A DNA stretch of 64,000 bases. Origin: Coprinellus micaceus. Lineage: Eukaryota; Basidiomycota; Agaricomycetes; Agaricales; Psathyrellaceae. Each line of letters begins with the position of its first letter. Within the stretch, counting starts at the first letter, position 1. The translations under genes and the position numbers were made by a program. This document shows positions 1 to 11,952 of the stretch, piece after piece. The stretch spans positions 744,001-808,000 of the forward strand of contig OX596338.1 of assembly GCA_951394405.1 (NCBI GenBank), given 5' to 3'. The notes under the pieces are model-generated. The model did not search any database. It was not told the DNA's origin and saw only the letters and a program-made list of their open reading frames with translations.

Positions 1-475
1 CAGAAGAGTCGCGTTCACTTCGGCGCAGTTGACAATCTCTTTGAGAAGGTCCGCTGCGAAGGTTGGGCAGTTCACGTCCATGGCTGGGCCGTGGTACCTA
101 ACTCGCTCCCTCCGATCTGCCCACAAACCGAAGGGGCGATGCAACCTACAGCTGGCGTTCGTAACCTCGAATGGTCCTCGCCGTCTGACGGTTCCTATGC
201 ACCTATAAGTTGCTTAGCCAACTGAAAATGATAGTTTAATTTGGCTGACCTTTTTATGCATACTCAACCGTACTTTAGTGGTCTGCTCCTCCGTGAATCC
301 ATGTCCTATGAAAGAGTGGGATGACAATCTTTGTGGGGCCAAGCAATGGGAAGCGCCCTAACACAACTTAGGGCGCTAAGTCTGGGATCAGTCATTCCGC
401 CGAGGTGAAAATAACTTCCCAGAAGAAGTCAACTTTTCATCTAGTCGAAAATAATGATACACGCAAGACCCACCC
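1..475. other. Intergenic, no gene seen
   Basis: No convincing coding exon was found. The last 70 bases or so (from about 400) are the 3' flank of the first AT-hook gene and resemble the 3' flank of its tandem copy near 2,170-2,240, so they belong to the duplicated unit. Confidence 0.5.
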
Positions 476-1333
476 CTACGTCGCCTTCTTATTCCTACTC
501 CCTTTTGGACGTCCCCTCGGTCTCTTCGACTGCCCATCTTGTGTGCTCTCACTCGGCCTCTTCGTTCCACTCGAAACTGCGGTGTCCTCAACCTCGTTCC
601 CCTGCCGCCTCCTCTCCTCCAGATACTGGGTACTGCGCTCATCGAGTGTCTGCTGTAGTGATGGGAGTGGCTCTTGGCCGAGGTCCGCGCGAAGGCGGTC
701 GACGTCGTTCTTAGCGATCGCGTACTCCCCTTCAGAAAGAACTTGGATTTTGGAACGGAGGGCGTCGCACTCGCGGTCGAGAGTGGCCTGTGCGAGGTCG
801 GTTTGGTCTCGGTCCATATTGACTTCTTGCAGACACTTGAGCAGGCGCGCGCGTTCACTTTCAAGTCTGCAACGGGTCAGGAATCTGGGAGCCTTGATAG
901 AGTGGCAGCGGCTCACTTGTTCTTCTGCTCTTTGACATCCTGGATCGCTTTCACCTTTTGGTCAAGTGAGGCGTGTGCTGAGAGAATGTGTGCCGTGTGT
1001 AGCTGTAACACTAATGCATGCTTCCTGGAGCACTGCGGCTCAGCAACCTTCACAGCAACTAAAATTTTGCACTCACTTGAGCTCCGCCTGCTTCGCAAGT
1101 TGCACAAGATCTTTCGTCCAGTCTCCCTGCGCCATTACTTTTCCCCCACTCGGCGGCGGCGCCGGTGCTGGAGGGGGCGACTGGATCTGTGGGTGCGGGT
1201 GATAGTGCATAACTTGGTGCATTGGCTGCCCTTGCATTATCGGAACGCTCTGGATGTACGTTGGAGTCGAGGGTCCTGCATAGTGAACATAGTGTGGTTG
1301 TTGAGGATGATGGTGCTGGATATGTTGCGACAT
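476..1333 (-). CDS. Coiled-coil AT-hook protein, copy 1
   Basis: Three exons are predicted: 1077-1333, 917-1024 and 476-866. They join in frame to 251 residues. The N-terminus (about 1-80) is rich in His, Gln, Pro and Tyr. The middle (about 90-200) is a charged, probably coiled-coil segment with ESERARLLK and a leucine/glutamate-rich stretch. The extreme C-terminus carries an AT-hook, RPRGRPKGSRNKK, in which the GRP core should bind the minor groove of AT-rich DNA. Both introns have GTGAG donors. I infer a nuclear DNA-associated protein and recognise no named family. A close paralog lies upstream on the same strand at 2242-3084, with conserved exon layout and flanks, so this is one half of a tandem duplication. 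Confidence 0.8.
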
Positions 1334-2241
1334 TTTAGGAATCCAATGTGGAGGGAATGACTAGAATCCAACCGAGTTCTCGGGGTCCATGCACAGTCTG
1401 AGTGGCAGTGGTCCTTGCTTGGCTTTGTTTGATTTCGTGGGCGCTGGAGCCAACTTCAAGTTCAAGCTCTGTCCCCAACCACCATGAATCTCGAGTGTTT
1501 GAAGCCTCTCTCATGGGTATAATTATTCTAAGTGGCCCGGATCCACCACAACGTCGTCATCGATCTAACCTTGCGGTGTTCGCAGACTGAGGAGCGCCAA
1601 CGGGGTGGGAACGATAGTTAGTCGTAGGACAAGCTCTACTGCAAGAAAAATCGCATGTACCGACTGTCGGGTTTTCATGAATCCTCTATGTTCCCATCCT
1701 GGGCGGGTTTTCGGCTTGTGAGTCGCATTGTATCCTATGGATGCTTGTATCGCACACACTCTTTCGGTCCCTTTCTCTCAGCCCCATAGGATGACCCTGG
1801 TCTCGTTTTGGCGCCCAGCGGGTTAAGCGCTCGTGTGCGATGATGGGATCCCGACTCAATCCCGACTCACCGCCAGGTCTGCAGCATGCGCGTCGGCGGA
1901 CATCGTCCCTCACCCACGAAACTAGGATCAAGTCTGGGTTTGACAACAAGTTTCGATGGCGTTCTCATCGATCTTATCTGAGCCTATGCCATAAGCATTC
2001 ATTTATTTCATTCTCAGGCTTCCTTCCATTTATCCTCGGGAACCAAGTATGCTCCTAGCATTCATCGTGTGCCTCATACTCATGGGGTGAGTTCCTTCCC
2101 TTCTCCGTTGCTCACACCTAGCCAATTTGTCGAGGAAACGCGAGGGGGCCAGAAATGGCGGGAGGGTTGAAGAGTGCCTTTCAGTCGAGAGAAGAAGTCA
2201 ACTCTTCATATCATTAAAAATCAGAATACCACCCCTACGTC
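1334..2241. other. Spacer between the two AT-hook genes
   Basis: The first 150 bases (about 1334-1480) are the promoter side of copy 1. They closely match the promoter side of copy 2 at about 3085-3230, including a CCAAT near 1340 and the block reading 'gagggaatgactagaatcca'. The rest has no recognisable gene; the end (from about 2,170) is the 3' flank of copy 2. Confidence 0.55.
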
Positions 2242-3084
2242 CTACGTTGCCTTTTTATTCCTACTCCCCTTAGGCCGTCCCCTAGGTTTTTTCGACTGCC
2301 CATCTGGTGTACTACCTGAACCTGCGGTGTTCTCACCCTCGTTTCCCTGCCGCCTCCTCTCCTCCAGGTACTGCGCCCTCCGCTCCTCGAGTATCTGCTG
2401 TAGTGATGGCAGCGGCTCCTGGCCGAGGCCCGAGCGCAGGCGGTCAACCTCGTTCTTCGCGATCACGTACTCGCCCTCAGATAGTGCTTGGATTTTGGCG
2501 CGGAGGGCGTCACATTCACGGTCGAGAGTGCCCTGCGCGAAATCGGCTTGGTCCCGGTCCATATTAATTTCTTGTAGACATTTCAGCAGACGCGAGCGTT
2601 CGCTTTCGAGTCTGGGACAACTTAGGCGCTTAGAGCCCGTGATAAAGGGTTTGCGACTCACTTATTCTTCTGCTCCTTGACATCCTGGACCGCTTTCAAT
2701 TTTTGGTCAAGTGAGGCATGGGCTGAGAGGATGTGTGCGGTGTGGAGCTGTAATGCTATTGCATGCTTCCTGCAACACGGTTCGGCAGTCTTCACAGCAA
2801 TTAAAACATTGCACTAACTTGAGCTCCCCTTGCTTCGCTAACTGCACCAAATCCTTCGTCCAATCTCCCCGTGCTAGTATCTGTCCCCCACTCGCCGACG
2901 CCGCCGGTGCTGGAGGAGGTGGTGGCTGGCCCTGAGGGTACGGTTGATAGTGCATAAGTGGGTGCATTGGCTGCACCCCCATTATTGGTACTGGCAGGCT
3001 TTGGATGTACGTTGGAGTCGAGAGTCCTGCATAGTGAGCATACTGTGGTTGTTGAGGATGATGGTCCTGGATGGGTTGTGACAT
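2242..3084 (-). CDS. Coiled-coil AT-hook protein, copy 2
   Basis: Three exons, 2819-3084, 2662-2769 and 2242-2611, join in frame to 247 residues. Architecture is the same as copy 1: His/Gln/Pro/Tyr-rich N-terminus, the same GDWTKDLVQLAKQ motif near the end of exon 1, a coiled-coil-like middle, and the identical C-terminal tail KGSRNKKAT with the GRP AT-hook core. Exon 2 is 108 nt in both copies and intron phases agree. Differences are scattered and mostly conservative, with a shorter linker before the AT-hook. The donor of intron 1 is GTTAGT rather than GTGAGT. If that intron is retained, translation continues for about 36 codons with a cysteine cluster (CFNCCEDC) before a stop. Probably a nuclear DNA-binding protein; the exact role is unknown. 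Confidence 0.8.
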
Positions 3085-3657
3085 TTTTGAAATCCAATGT
3101 GGAGGGAATGACTAGAATCCAACTGAGTTCTCGGGGTCCATGCACGGTCTGAGTGGCAGTGGTCCTTGCTTGGCTTTGCTTGATTCCGTGGGTGCCGGCG
3201 TTATGGTCAAGTTCAACTCGAATTCCCTTCAAGCTCGTTCCCCCAACCACCACCGTAAATTTCCAGTGTTCGAACCCTCTAGGCCTGAAATCATGGGCAG
3301 AGTTCCTGCTCCGGGCGGCCTGGATCCCCCACAATGCGGCGATCGTGTACAATGTCGCAATCAACTTCATTGTCCAGCAGACTATCCGACTTGGGTGAAC
3401 CTTCCCTTTTCCGAGAGGTGAATGCAGTGTCCTGACCCCTCGCCTTAGGAGAGGGTACTCAAGGGAACTCATCTGACCTGCGTCGCGTTTGAGGTGCCAA
3501 CCGCTATACACTCCGCACCTCGAAAAAGCAATGCATCTCCCGGGATCTTATCTGCACCGGGGCACGCTGCTTCGTTGCGTCCCATTTAAGCTATGAGCGG
3601 CTTGGTCAGGGTTAATGTACCTCCCTTGCCTTCCCCCGTCCTTCATTCTCGGGCGTC
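3085..3657. promoter_or_regulatory. Divergent intergenic region
   Basis: This 0.57-kb stretch separates the start of the minus-strand AT-hook copy 2 from the start of the plus-strand membrane protein. The side nearest 3085 carries the conserved promoter block shared with copy 1. No further gene is seen, and no clear TATA box was picked out. Confidence 0.4.
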
Positions 3658-5394
3658 ATGTCTACCAACCCTGTCCGTTGGGTCTTCGTCGACGATTCCT
3701 ACCCGTCTATTCAATACCGTGGTCCCTGGTTCGAAAGCAATGATTCGCTCGCCGACTCCGGTTCTTCTGGCCCAATTTACCAGGGCTCTCAGCGAGGGGT
3801 GAACGATACCGCCAGTTTCACGTTCTCGTTTTCAGGTGGGTCTCCGTCTTCGTTTTTGTACTCTGCGACCAAACCGCATGTACAGGAACGGATGTAAATG
3901 TGTTTGGCACCAGTGCAATCACTCGCTCTGTCTCCACCACCCAAATCGATCCCCAATGGGCCTGTGTCGTCGACGGTGGGCAGATCGCGTACCACGAGCC
4001 ATCCCAGCAACCGCAGAACCTTTACCCGCTCTGCAACAGCGCTCCCATGTCCGACGGACCCCACAATCTGACCGTCGTGGTCTCTTCCATTGGCGGGACG
4101 GTATTTTGGTTCGACTTCCTGACGGTTCGACTCTCCCCCTCTTCCACGGAGATCCCACACCCTGCAGTGTTCTACTCTTTCTCGGATCCCGCTGTGCAGT
4201 ACGCTGCAGGACAATGGACGACCCTCCCGGAAAACACCGGTATGCTCACCCAGCAAGTCGGTTCAACGATGTTTTTGAGTTTCAATGGTGAGGCTATTTC
4301 GAACGTTGCGCTGCGCCCATTCATTTGCTGAAATTACAGTAGGTACCAAAGTGACCTGGTACGGCCGGATGATCAGCGGATACCCATCGGGGCCTTCGAC
4401 GGGGACATACTCTATCGATGGCAGTGCCCCGGTGTCATTCCCCATCGACGGGCTCCTTTTTAACTACACGACACGCTATCAGCAAATCATATTCGAGACA
4501 CCCGACCTGACTATGGGCAAGCATAACATCACCGTCAAGTACCTCGGCGCGTCGACACCGCTCGTCCTGGAGTACCTCGTCGTTCAAGATGGCGACCTCG
4601 TGTTCACGGGCAACGACGCTCTGCCTCCTATCGCTGATGGCCATCGTAACGCTCATCAGCCTAAAACGGGGATTCTAGTCGGAGCAGTCATTGGCGGCCT
4701 TGCTCTTCTCGCAATGCTGGGCGTCATCTTGTTCCTCCTCCGCAAACTCAAACAGCGCCGGCGCGTGAAGTGGCTCAAAGGGATCGACGAAAGCTCACCC
4801 AAGATCCCATCCGCGATGCCTCCCCAGTACATGGCGGAGGCGACACCATTCATCGATGCCAGGAACAACCACACTCCTACCAACTCACCACCTACAACGC
4901 CGTCGCCCTCTGCCTCCGCCGCCTTCACCGACGGAATCCTCTCGCGCCCAGTATCCCATGCATCGGCTTTCATGATGCCGCAGCACCAGTCTCTGTCGAG
5001 CTTTACCTCGAACGAGAAGGTCAGGCAGGGCTACCTCAGTGGAACGTCGTCCTCGAGTGCCCCAAGGCCGACGTCCTCTGTGTCCTACGGCCCAAGCACT
5101 GGAACCCATTACGCATTAATGCCGTCATCATCGAATCTTGGCGTTACATCTCCAACAGGCGCTGGCACGCAGTCAAGGCCTTCGGCCGCAGGGTCAGGCT
5201 TGGACGAGAAGGTCAGGATGGAGTATGAACATGCCGCTGCAGTGAACCGGCCGCTGGCGCTAGTTAACGCGCCCTCTAAGGAGACGCCAGTGACGCTGGT
5301 ACATCACGAGGATAGTGGTTTACGCATGGCCGCATCTCAGCGGGGCGTGCCAACGGTGCTTCTGGACGTTCCACCCTCTTACACCCCTCGGTAG
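3658..5394 (+). CDS. Single-pass membrane protein, SKG6-like topology
   Basis: Three exons (3658-3835, 3886-4287, 4340-5394) join in phase to 544 residues. There is no obvious N-terminal signal peptide. The first 290 residues resemble two beta-rich extracellular modules of a common agaricomycete family, each with an 'FSGTxVxVYG'-like segment (here FSGTDVNVFGTSA) and several NxT/S glycosylation sites. A transmembrane helix lies at about 304-328 (start TGILVGAVIGG), followed by basic RKLKQRRR, so the long Ser/Thr/Pro-rich tail should be cytoplasmic. The tail ends in PPSYTPR. The function is unknown; a surface sensor or cell-wall-associated role is inference from topology. The start was chosen because the exon opens with the usual family segment VRWVFVDDSYPSI. 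Confidence 0.75.
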
Positions 5395-5947
5395 TGTTTC
5401 CATAACTTATCTTTTCCTTGGGTCATCATTCTTCGGATTTACGATGTCATGCCTTTTCGTCTTACTTCCCTACCTTCCCTTGCTCTCCCTTGCTCCATCA
5501 TGATTCACGGACTCAAAACGCACGATCTTCTAAGTTACTCATCTCATAGGGATGGAGAGCACAACCTCTATGTGGTCTGACTTTATATATCAGTAGATGA
5601 TAGTCTCTCATTATCTGGTGCGCCGCGATTGCTCTTTAATTCGACTCCTATTGTAGGCTGTACTTTGTGGGTCCCTGTATACCCCACACAGGTAGGCGCC
5701 GGTCCAGTAGCCCGACCGGTAAGCCAACATGGTGAGCTATTACCACTTTATTCTGTGCACGATTCACTGAGCGATACCTTCAGGGGCACGGAAACGGGAG
5801 GAAGCCACTAACCGCAACACAACGGTTCGCGATGGTCCAGCCGTTGCTTGCAGTGAGGATTGGGGGAATGCGTGAACTCAATGTCAACGCGACCATTCTT
5901 TTGTTTTACAAGTAAACAGTCGTGCTACCAGGCAACGATATTCCGCG
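5395..5947. other. Convergent intergenic region
   Basis: This stretch lies between the 3' ends of the plus-strand membrane protein and the minus-strand DUF4246 gene and probably holds both 3' UTRs. No coding exon is recognised. Confidence 0.5.
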
Positions 5948-8019
5948 CTAATGCTCGCACAAATTGATGGTAGCTGCAGCTAGATACCGCTGATGACCCA
6001 GCACAAAGTCCTTCCTCTCCTTCATCAGCGCCTCTCTATGAACATCCGCCTCTCCCTTATTGAGAGGGAATCCCCCTACTTCCTCGAATATTTTGTGCCT
6101 CAGCTCATTAGGCAACCGATTGAACCAATTCGCCCCACCATCCTTTCCGCACGTTGAGACCACCTCGTCTGCCCACCAGTCTCGTCTCTGCGGCGGGACG
6201 TCTGCGGTGCTGATGATGCTGGTATTGGGATCGATGAGGAACAAAGCAAGAATCTTCCTATGTCCAGGCTTCGTGGGGTCTGCGAGCTCGAAAGGTTGGA
6301 CCTGGTGCAGCATGATATTGGGGAATGTTATGAGCCTTCCCTCCCTCGTTCTGACGACGCCAAGCTGCTGGATTGGAGGGCCTTCGTGTTCCAAACCAAA
6401 CACATCGACGATCCAATCTGTTGTGTTCTGCCTGTAGGAAGTGTCCGGATACCCTGGCGCCCTGCACTGGTGGGAGAAGGCGAGGCTCGAATCGGAAATA
6501 TTCTCCGATGAGTAGTAGTAGATCGCGCTGGCGCAAATGGTTTCGTTCTTGTGAAGACATTCTTCTATCAGAAAGATGTGATTCGAGTCAAACAGCGCCG
6601 GCTTACCATCTTCCCTTCAACATGCCAAGTTCCACCCTCATACTCCGGCTTCTCAGGCGACAACTCGATATTGGCGAGTTTGACGATGACTTGCATAGGC
6701 TTGCCGCCCAACGTCGTCTTCAGGCAGTACGCCTCGGGCTGTTCCAGCAGCTCGAACTTCTCAGGAGGTTCAGGTAGAACCACTCGCCTGGTCTCCTCGC
6801 ACCACTCATGCCACGCCTCCATGCGTTCATCGTAATCATCATCGGACTCGTTGTCCTCCTGCTCAGGCTCCGGATTTTCTGGGTCGCCGTCCATTTCAGG
6901 GTCGGGGTCGTACACGACATCACCGTACGTGATACGGCGCGGGAAGTGGAAAAGCCTGCCATCGGCGAGGGGGCGGAGAGGGGCGAGGGTTAGATTCCAC
7001 AGAGGAATCGTCTCTGCGAGGATATCCTCGATAATGGAGTAGAGTTCCCTGTGGTGGGGGTGAAGGTTGTTGATGTACGTCAATACTCTAAAGGTAGTCC
7101 CAGAGGTCAGAATACGTTTCGGAAGCCTCCTGAAAACAGAACCATACCTTGGCTTCTCCCCAGATATATCGACTTCACAGGGCAACCACTGAAACGCCGA
7201 ACTATACATACTCACACCTTTATCATCTGAGGCCCGCTGGTACGGTCCCTTTGGACCCGGCGCGATCTGCCTCTGCGCCCTCTCTCCCTCCCCACTCCGC
7301 TGCAAACAGTCTTCCAAGGTCGTCGCCCGAGCCCCAATCGGAAGAACCTTGCTCTCTCCGTATACTAACGGAAAGAGACTCGGATGAACCAGATCGAGCA
7401 CTTTGCCATCGGACCCAGGATGCCAGTCCCTCTGGTGCTCCGGCACGTTTTCCAATGGCAACACAGCACGTTGAAGTGCATGTTGAAGGGAAGGCGGGAT
7501 CGCCGAGTCCGATTTGTACACAGCGCCCGGGTAGACTTGGACTGCGCCGTTGGGCGAGGACGCGTGGTGTTGGGCGCGGTATCGGAGTTCTTGGATGCAG
7601 TATTCGAACATCACTTCTGTCATTTCTTCCTCGTTTTCTACGCCCACTTTGACGGATTCCACGCGCCATTTAGCCACGATGGTGTCGTCGAATACCTAAG
7701 ATGACCGTCATCTCGGTCAGATTCATGGTGAATGCTTCGTGTCCCCTGAGCAGGCAGACCTTTTTCTCCCAGTCAGGCTTGTCCGTCACTTCATCCATGA
7801 AGTTGAGCATCGTTATCTCCCTGAGGGTAAAGGGAGGAAGCCTACACCGTGCCATCCACGAATTAGCACAGAATAGGAGGAGGCTCGCCAGTCGAGCATG
7901 GCAGGGGTTGCTCACACTGCGTCGAACCTGCCAGCATGCGTGAGCAAATTGGGGAAGAGCCCAGGAGGAGTCCAAGCAAGGTCTTCTCCATGACCCGGTT
8001 TCTTCTCAACTACGAGCAT
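5948..8019 (-). CDS. DUF4246 family protein
   Basis: Four exons (7928-8019, 7760-7841, 6607-7695, 5948-6547) join in frame to about 620 residues. The family landmarks are in order: RLPPFTLREITMLNFM and TDKPDWEKKV near residues 30-58, FQWLPCEVDI, YINNLHP, then EGGTWHVEG (near 415), NETICASAIYYYSSENISD, and late LITFPNIMLHQVQPFELAD followed by DPTKPGHRKILALFLIDPN. Every intron position was chosen because it restores these motifs (acceptors at 7842, 7696 and 6548). The reaction is not established. The spaced His/Glu (HVE), later His (MLHQV) and Arg (PGHRK) resemble the metal and co-substrate residues of 2-oxoglutarate oxygenases, but that is inference. An acidic insert lies around 270-300. The gene reads in tandem with MIF2, about 0.53 kb downstream of it. 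Confidence 0.88.
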
Positions 8020-8553
8020 GTGGGACCTATGGGCGATGGGTCCAAAAATGACTGGAAAAGGTAGGTCTGTGATGTTAACTGGACACAAGAGAGGACAAGC
8101 AGGTCAACCCGCCTCGCCTTCGCCACGATTTGGCAATGTGTTGATCGGGTAGATGAATATCATGTGGCAATCCAGAATGGCAGGACGAGGAAATGTGCCA
8201 CCCTCACTAGCCCTCACTGCGCCAGGGTTCAGCTTCAGGTGTATTGTAACCCCAAAAATCCAGGACATGAAACTGGCGACGAACCGAGTTGGGCCCCTGT
8301 ACCAACGGGCGCTTAAAGAACCCCTGAGCGCCTAATGGAACCGGAACCACTCGAGATTGTGTGTGCTATTGTACAGCGATGAAGGTTGAACATTTCGAAA
8401 CGAGACCGATATGTGACGAGAGTAATACGAAGGACAAGTATCCTAGGGCGAAACCCGAAAAGAGGAAAGCAAAGCAAGATGTAAACGATATAAAACGGGA
8501 TCATATAACTTTCAGATAGAAATGGGCACGACACGACGACGAAGTGACTCGAA
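8020..8553. other. Intergenic region between MIF2 and DUF4246
   Basis: Both neighbours are on the minus strand, so this should hold the MIF2 3' UTR and the DUF4246 promoter. No exon or RNA gene is recognised. Confidence 0.45.
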
Positions 8554-10671
8554 TCACCTCCTCGAATTTGTCCTCGCCGTCAACGGTGTCGCATCATTCG
8601 AGGGTGCCGCAGACGTTCTCCTCTGTGCGGTCATCGCCCCCGCACTCGACGATCTCTGCCTCTTCCTATCCCGATTCGCAAGTGCGATGACCCGCTCGTC
8701 GTCGTCGTTCATCGTCTTCCTCGCTTGCGTGAAGAAGATCTTGGCGTCGCGTGCGCCGATGTTTTCGATGAAGTACATGTTCCCTTGAAAGGCAAGAAGA
8801 TAAATGCCTCATAGAACAGTGGGAAGGGAAGACATACCTCGAGGGACCATGAACATCCCGCCGGTGGAAAGCACAAGGGAGGTTTCGTGGATTTTGAGGT
8901 TGACAGCACCCTCGATGACGAAGAAGATCTAGGAAAAGGTAAGAAAGAAAATTAAGAAACAAATGGGCTAGAATTGACTGACGTATGTATTGTCCTTCGT
9001 GGCCTTGCTTGGTTTTCGGCTGCCCGGCGGAATAACGAGCTGACCAGAAGCAATGAAATCGGCGTCTCCAAAGATCTTGTCAAACGACCAAGTGCTGTTT
9101 GCTACAGGTTGTGGTTTAACCATCTTTGCCGTCCATGCGATACCTATGAGGACCAATCAGTACCGCAATCTCGGGGAGATGACCAGTGCGCGTACGTCTT
9201 TCAACTTCCTGGCCAGTTCGGTAATCAAGGACAGTGGCGTTCGACGGCGTTTCGTCATCCCAACCTGCCTCAGGATTGAACGTAAAGCTGTGCTTGGAAT
9301 GGGGCCCTCCCGGCTCAGCCGTTTTACTTCGCGCTCGTTGGGAATGACCACGTTTGCGCTTCCCAAGCGGAACCGGAGGTTCCCTCGGTATCCTGATGAT
9401 CTCACGAATCTGGGGTATGGGGAGGACTTTCACGGGATCCACTTGCGAGAAATCAGGGCGGCCGTATACCACTCTCTCGCCTCTCCAGTATTCCAAAGGC
9501 TTGATGTGTTCTCGTCGACTTCTCCGGACCCCAGGAGGATAGTCTAGGCGGGTGGTTAGATGATGTTATGCAATAGCAGACAAGCGAATGACACTCACCC
9601 CGATTCTCTTTATTGGAATGCGTCTTCGTGCGTATAGGCTGTGGTGCCTTCTGTTCGGTTATTTTGACCTTCTTCTTCTTGGGCACAGGCGCGGGTTCTG
9701 GTTCTGGGGTGGGCTCAGCGAATTCAGGTTCGGGCTCCGGTTCGTCGTCGTCGCTGTAGTGAGCGCCGTTGGCATCGCTGAGACCACGCGCAATATCATC
9801 TTCCACTTGGTCATCCTCACTCTCCTGCGGGACGGCACGGCCCTTCCCCTTCTCTGACTTCTTCGGTCTCGGCGTTTCCGAACCAGCGCGTTCAGGCTCC
9901 TGGAACGAGGGCTCTTCGTAGGGCTCTTCGGGAAAGTCGTTGAAGGGCTCGTTCTCATCGTCGTCATCGTCATCGTTGATTTGGTTGAAGCTCGTCCGCC
10001 GAGGGGAAGACCGACCCCGCCCTTGTTCTTCTTCCTGATCATCATCGCCCCCGCCGCTCCCTCCAGCATCATCGTCCACCTCCATGTCGTTCTCTGGTTC
10101 AGAGCTGGGCTCTCGGTTTCGGGCAATATATGAACGCGAGAGGTTGGATGGACCAGGTCCGGCGTTGGCCGCTTTACGCGGGCGGGGGGAGGGAATCTGG
10201 TCGAAGTCGACGTTGGAGCTGCGTGCCACTGGACGTGAAGAGGAGCCTGATCGTCCGTTTGCCGTTGGCGTCGTTGGCGGGCGCACATTAGTGAGGCCAT
10301 GTACCGGGCCTATCGGCAGACCGTCAAAAAGGTGGTTACGTGCGCGAAGAAATGGGGTACGCACTGTCTAGCTGCATCGACATCTCCCCAAACTCATCAT
10401 CCGAGTATCCCTCCTCGTCCTCATCCTCGTCCTCATCATAATATCGAATAGAGCTCTTCTTCCGCCCTTTGGGCCTTGGCGGTGTCCTCCCATCCGCCTG
10501 CTGCATAATCTCCTCGAAGGGCTCGAAACCGTCGGATTTACGCTCGACATGGGCGACTGCGATACCAGTCTTCTTGCCTACTTCGGGGTTGTCGCCACGG
10601 TAGGGGATGTGGGCTTTCTGAAGGGCGCGACGCGCGGTCCCGACGCTACTTTTACGTGCTGAGGATGGCAT
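8554..10671 (-). CDS. MIF2: Inner kinetochore protein Mif2 / CENP-C
   Basis: Six exons (10365-10671, 9599-10309, 9196-9543, 8983-9143, 8838-8928, 8554-8783) join in frame to about 615 residues. The N-terminus matches fungal Mif2 (GKKTGIAVAHV, GFEPFEEIMQQADGRTPP) and leads into acidic, proline-rich, disordered sequence. The CENP-C signature sits at about 344-370: GVRRSRREHIKPLEYWRGE, the arginine/tryptophan motif that contacts the CENP-A nucleosome tail and the H2A/H2B acidic patch. The C-terminal third is the Mif2 cupin dimerisation fold, with GQLVIPPGSRKP, FFVIEGAVNLKIHET, GGMFMVPRGNMYFIEN and AKIFFTQARK. Known role: it links centromeric chromatin to the outer kinetochore. Length and domain order are normal and no lesion is seen. 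A basic, serine-rich tail of about 50 residues follows the cupin. Confidence 0.95.
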
Positions 10672-11952
10672 GGGCGATGACGAGAGGGGTATGGACGTCG
10701 GCGGCGACGACGGAGGACAACAGGAGTATTCGCGTGGGAATGGTGCGCGTGACCGTCAACAACCGACGCGCCGTAATTGGCTTTGTTTGTCGCCCTTTCC
10801 TGAAATGGGTCGTGGCTCTGTAGCGGCGACGTTCGTCCCTCTCGATCTTCCACCCACCGGGACCCTCAGCCGTTTCCTCATCGTGCGCAACGGCGACTAA
10901 CGGCATATAGACATAAACATTCTCGGGTGCATTCACAACACATACTCATCTCCCTCTCATCAACCCGTTGCACATCTTGGAGGACAATTTGAGATATTTC
11001 TTTGAATCGTACGCGACCCTCTGGTCGTATGCACCGGAAGCTAGGGACTGTTGGCTAAGCCGTTACCCCGGACTATAGCTTGACCACTTTCGCATGAACG
11101 ACTATGACCCTTCCGACGAACTAGGAATAGACAAGACATAGGCTAGGAGCGGGAGAAGGGTTAGAGGCTATGCGACGGGCTCAAGGACGTATGGCTTTCA
11201 TGATCAGTGGGTATTCCGTTGGGTAAGTATGACACATTAAACCATCTAGCTATGCAAGTCCAGGTCCCAGATGTGACCCTACTACTGCCGTGCGATGTCT
11301 TTCTTGTTGCTGATCTTCTTCCAACTCACGAACCCTTCCACAGCGCCTTCGCTCTTCCCGATCCCGCTCAATTACTCCACGGATGACACGCCAATTGTCC
11401 AAACCTTTTAAATATCATCTACCCTCTAGGCGACTCTTCAAATCTCATCTGTGCGCAGAAGGACCCTCTGTTTAAGTTTCCCCGGGCGCTCGCAGGTCAA
11501 GACAGGTCAAGACCTACCCCAAGATGCTCTGGTTATACCGCCTCTGCAGCTAGCGCCACGCAACATGACCCTTACGTGGATCGAATGGACCGCTCTTTGT
11601 CAGGCCATCATGCTTGGGTTGGACCGAACCTGCTATACTGGCACCCTTCTCATCGGTTGTTTACACCGCCCAGGTGGGTCCACGCTGTCCAATATTGTGG
11701 GTCCATCCTATGTCAGGTGAGCGATTATATGACCCTTCTTCTGGAGAATCGACCTATAACCGTAGATAAGGTTCGACATGGTTTCATCTGGCTTTCAAAA
11801 AAGCTCTGCTGGTTCGATAAAAGGGCTGCGCCTCCCGCCCAACACGCGAAGCTTCATCCCCACTGCCCAAACAACGATATAAAGCAGTAAATTTCGACGA
11901 ACCTTCGGTGAGCGCACCTCACCGTGCTTGTGTATGTGTGTTGTGGGATCCC
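10672..11952. other. Intergenic region, no gene seen
   Basis: This 1.3-kb divergent stretch lies between the MIF2 start and the DUF6535-HEAT gene. Short open frames on both strands lack family resemblance. The last 150 bases may hold an alternative upstream start of the DUF6535 gene, since its frame is open back to an ATG at 11908. Confidence 0.4.

Larger units (their letters stand above)
400..3230. repeat. Tandem duplication unit (two copies)
   Basis: Bases about 400-1480 and about 2170-3230 are homologous along their whole length: 3' flank, three exons, two introns and about 150 bp of promoter. The offset between copies is about 1.75 kb. Coding parts are better conserved than the introns, which suggests the duplication is not very recent and that both copies have been under selection. 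Confidence 0.75.
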
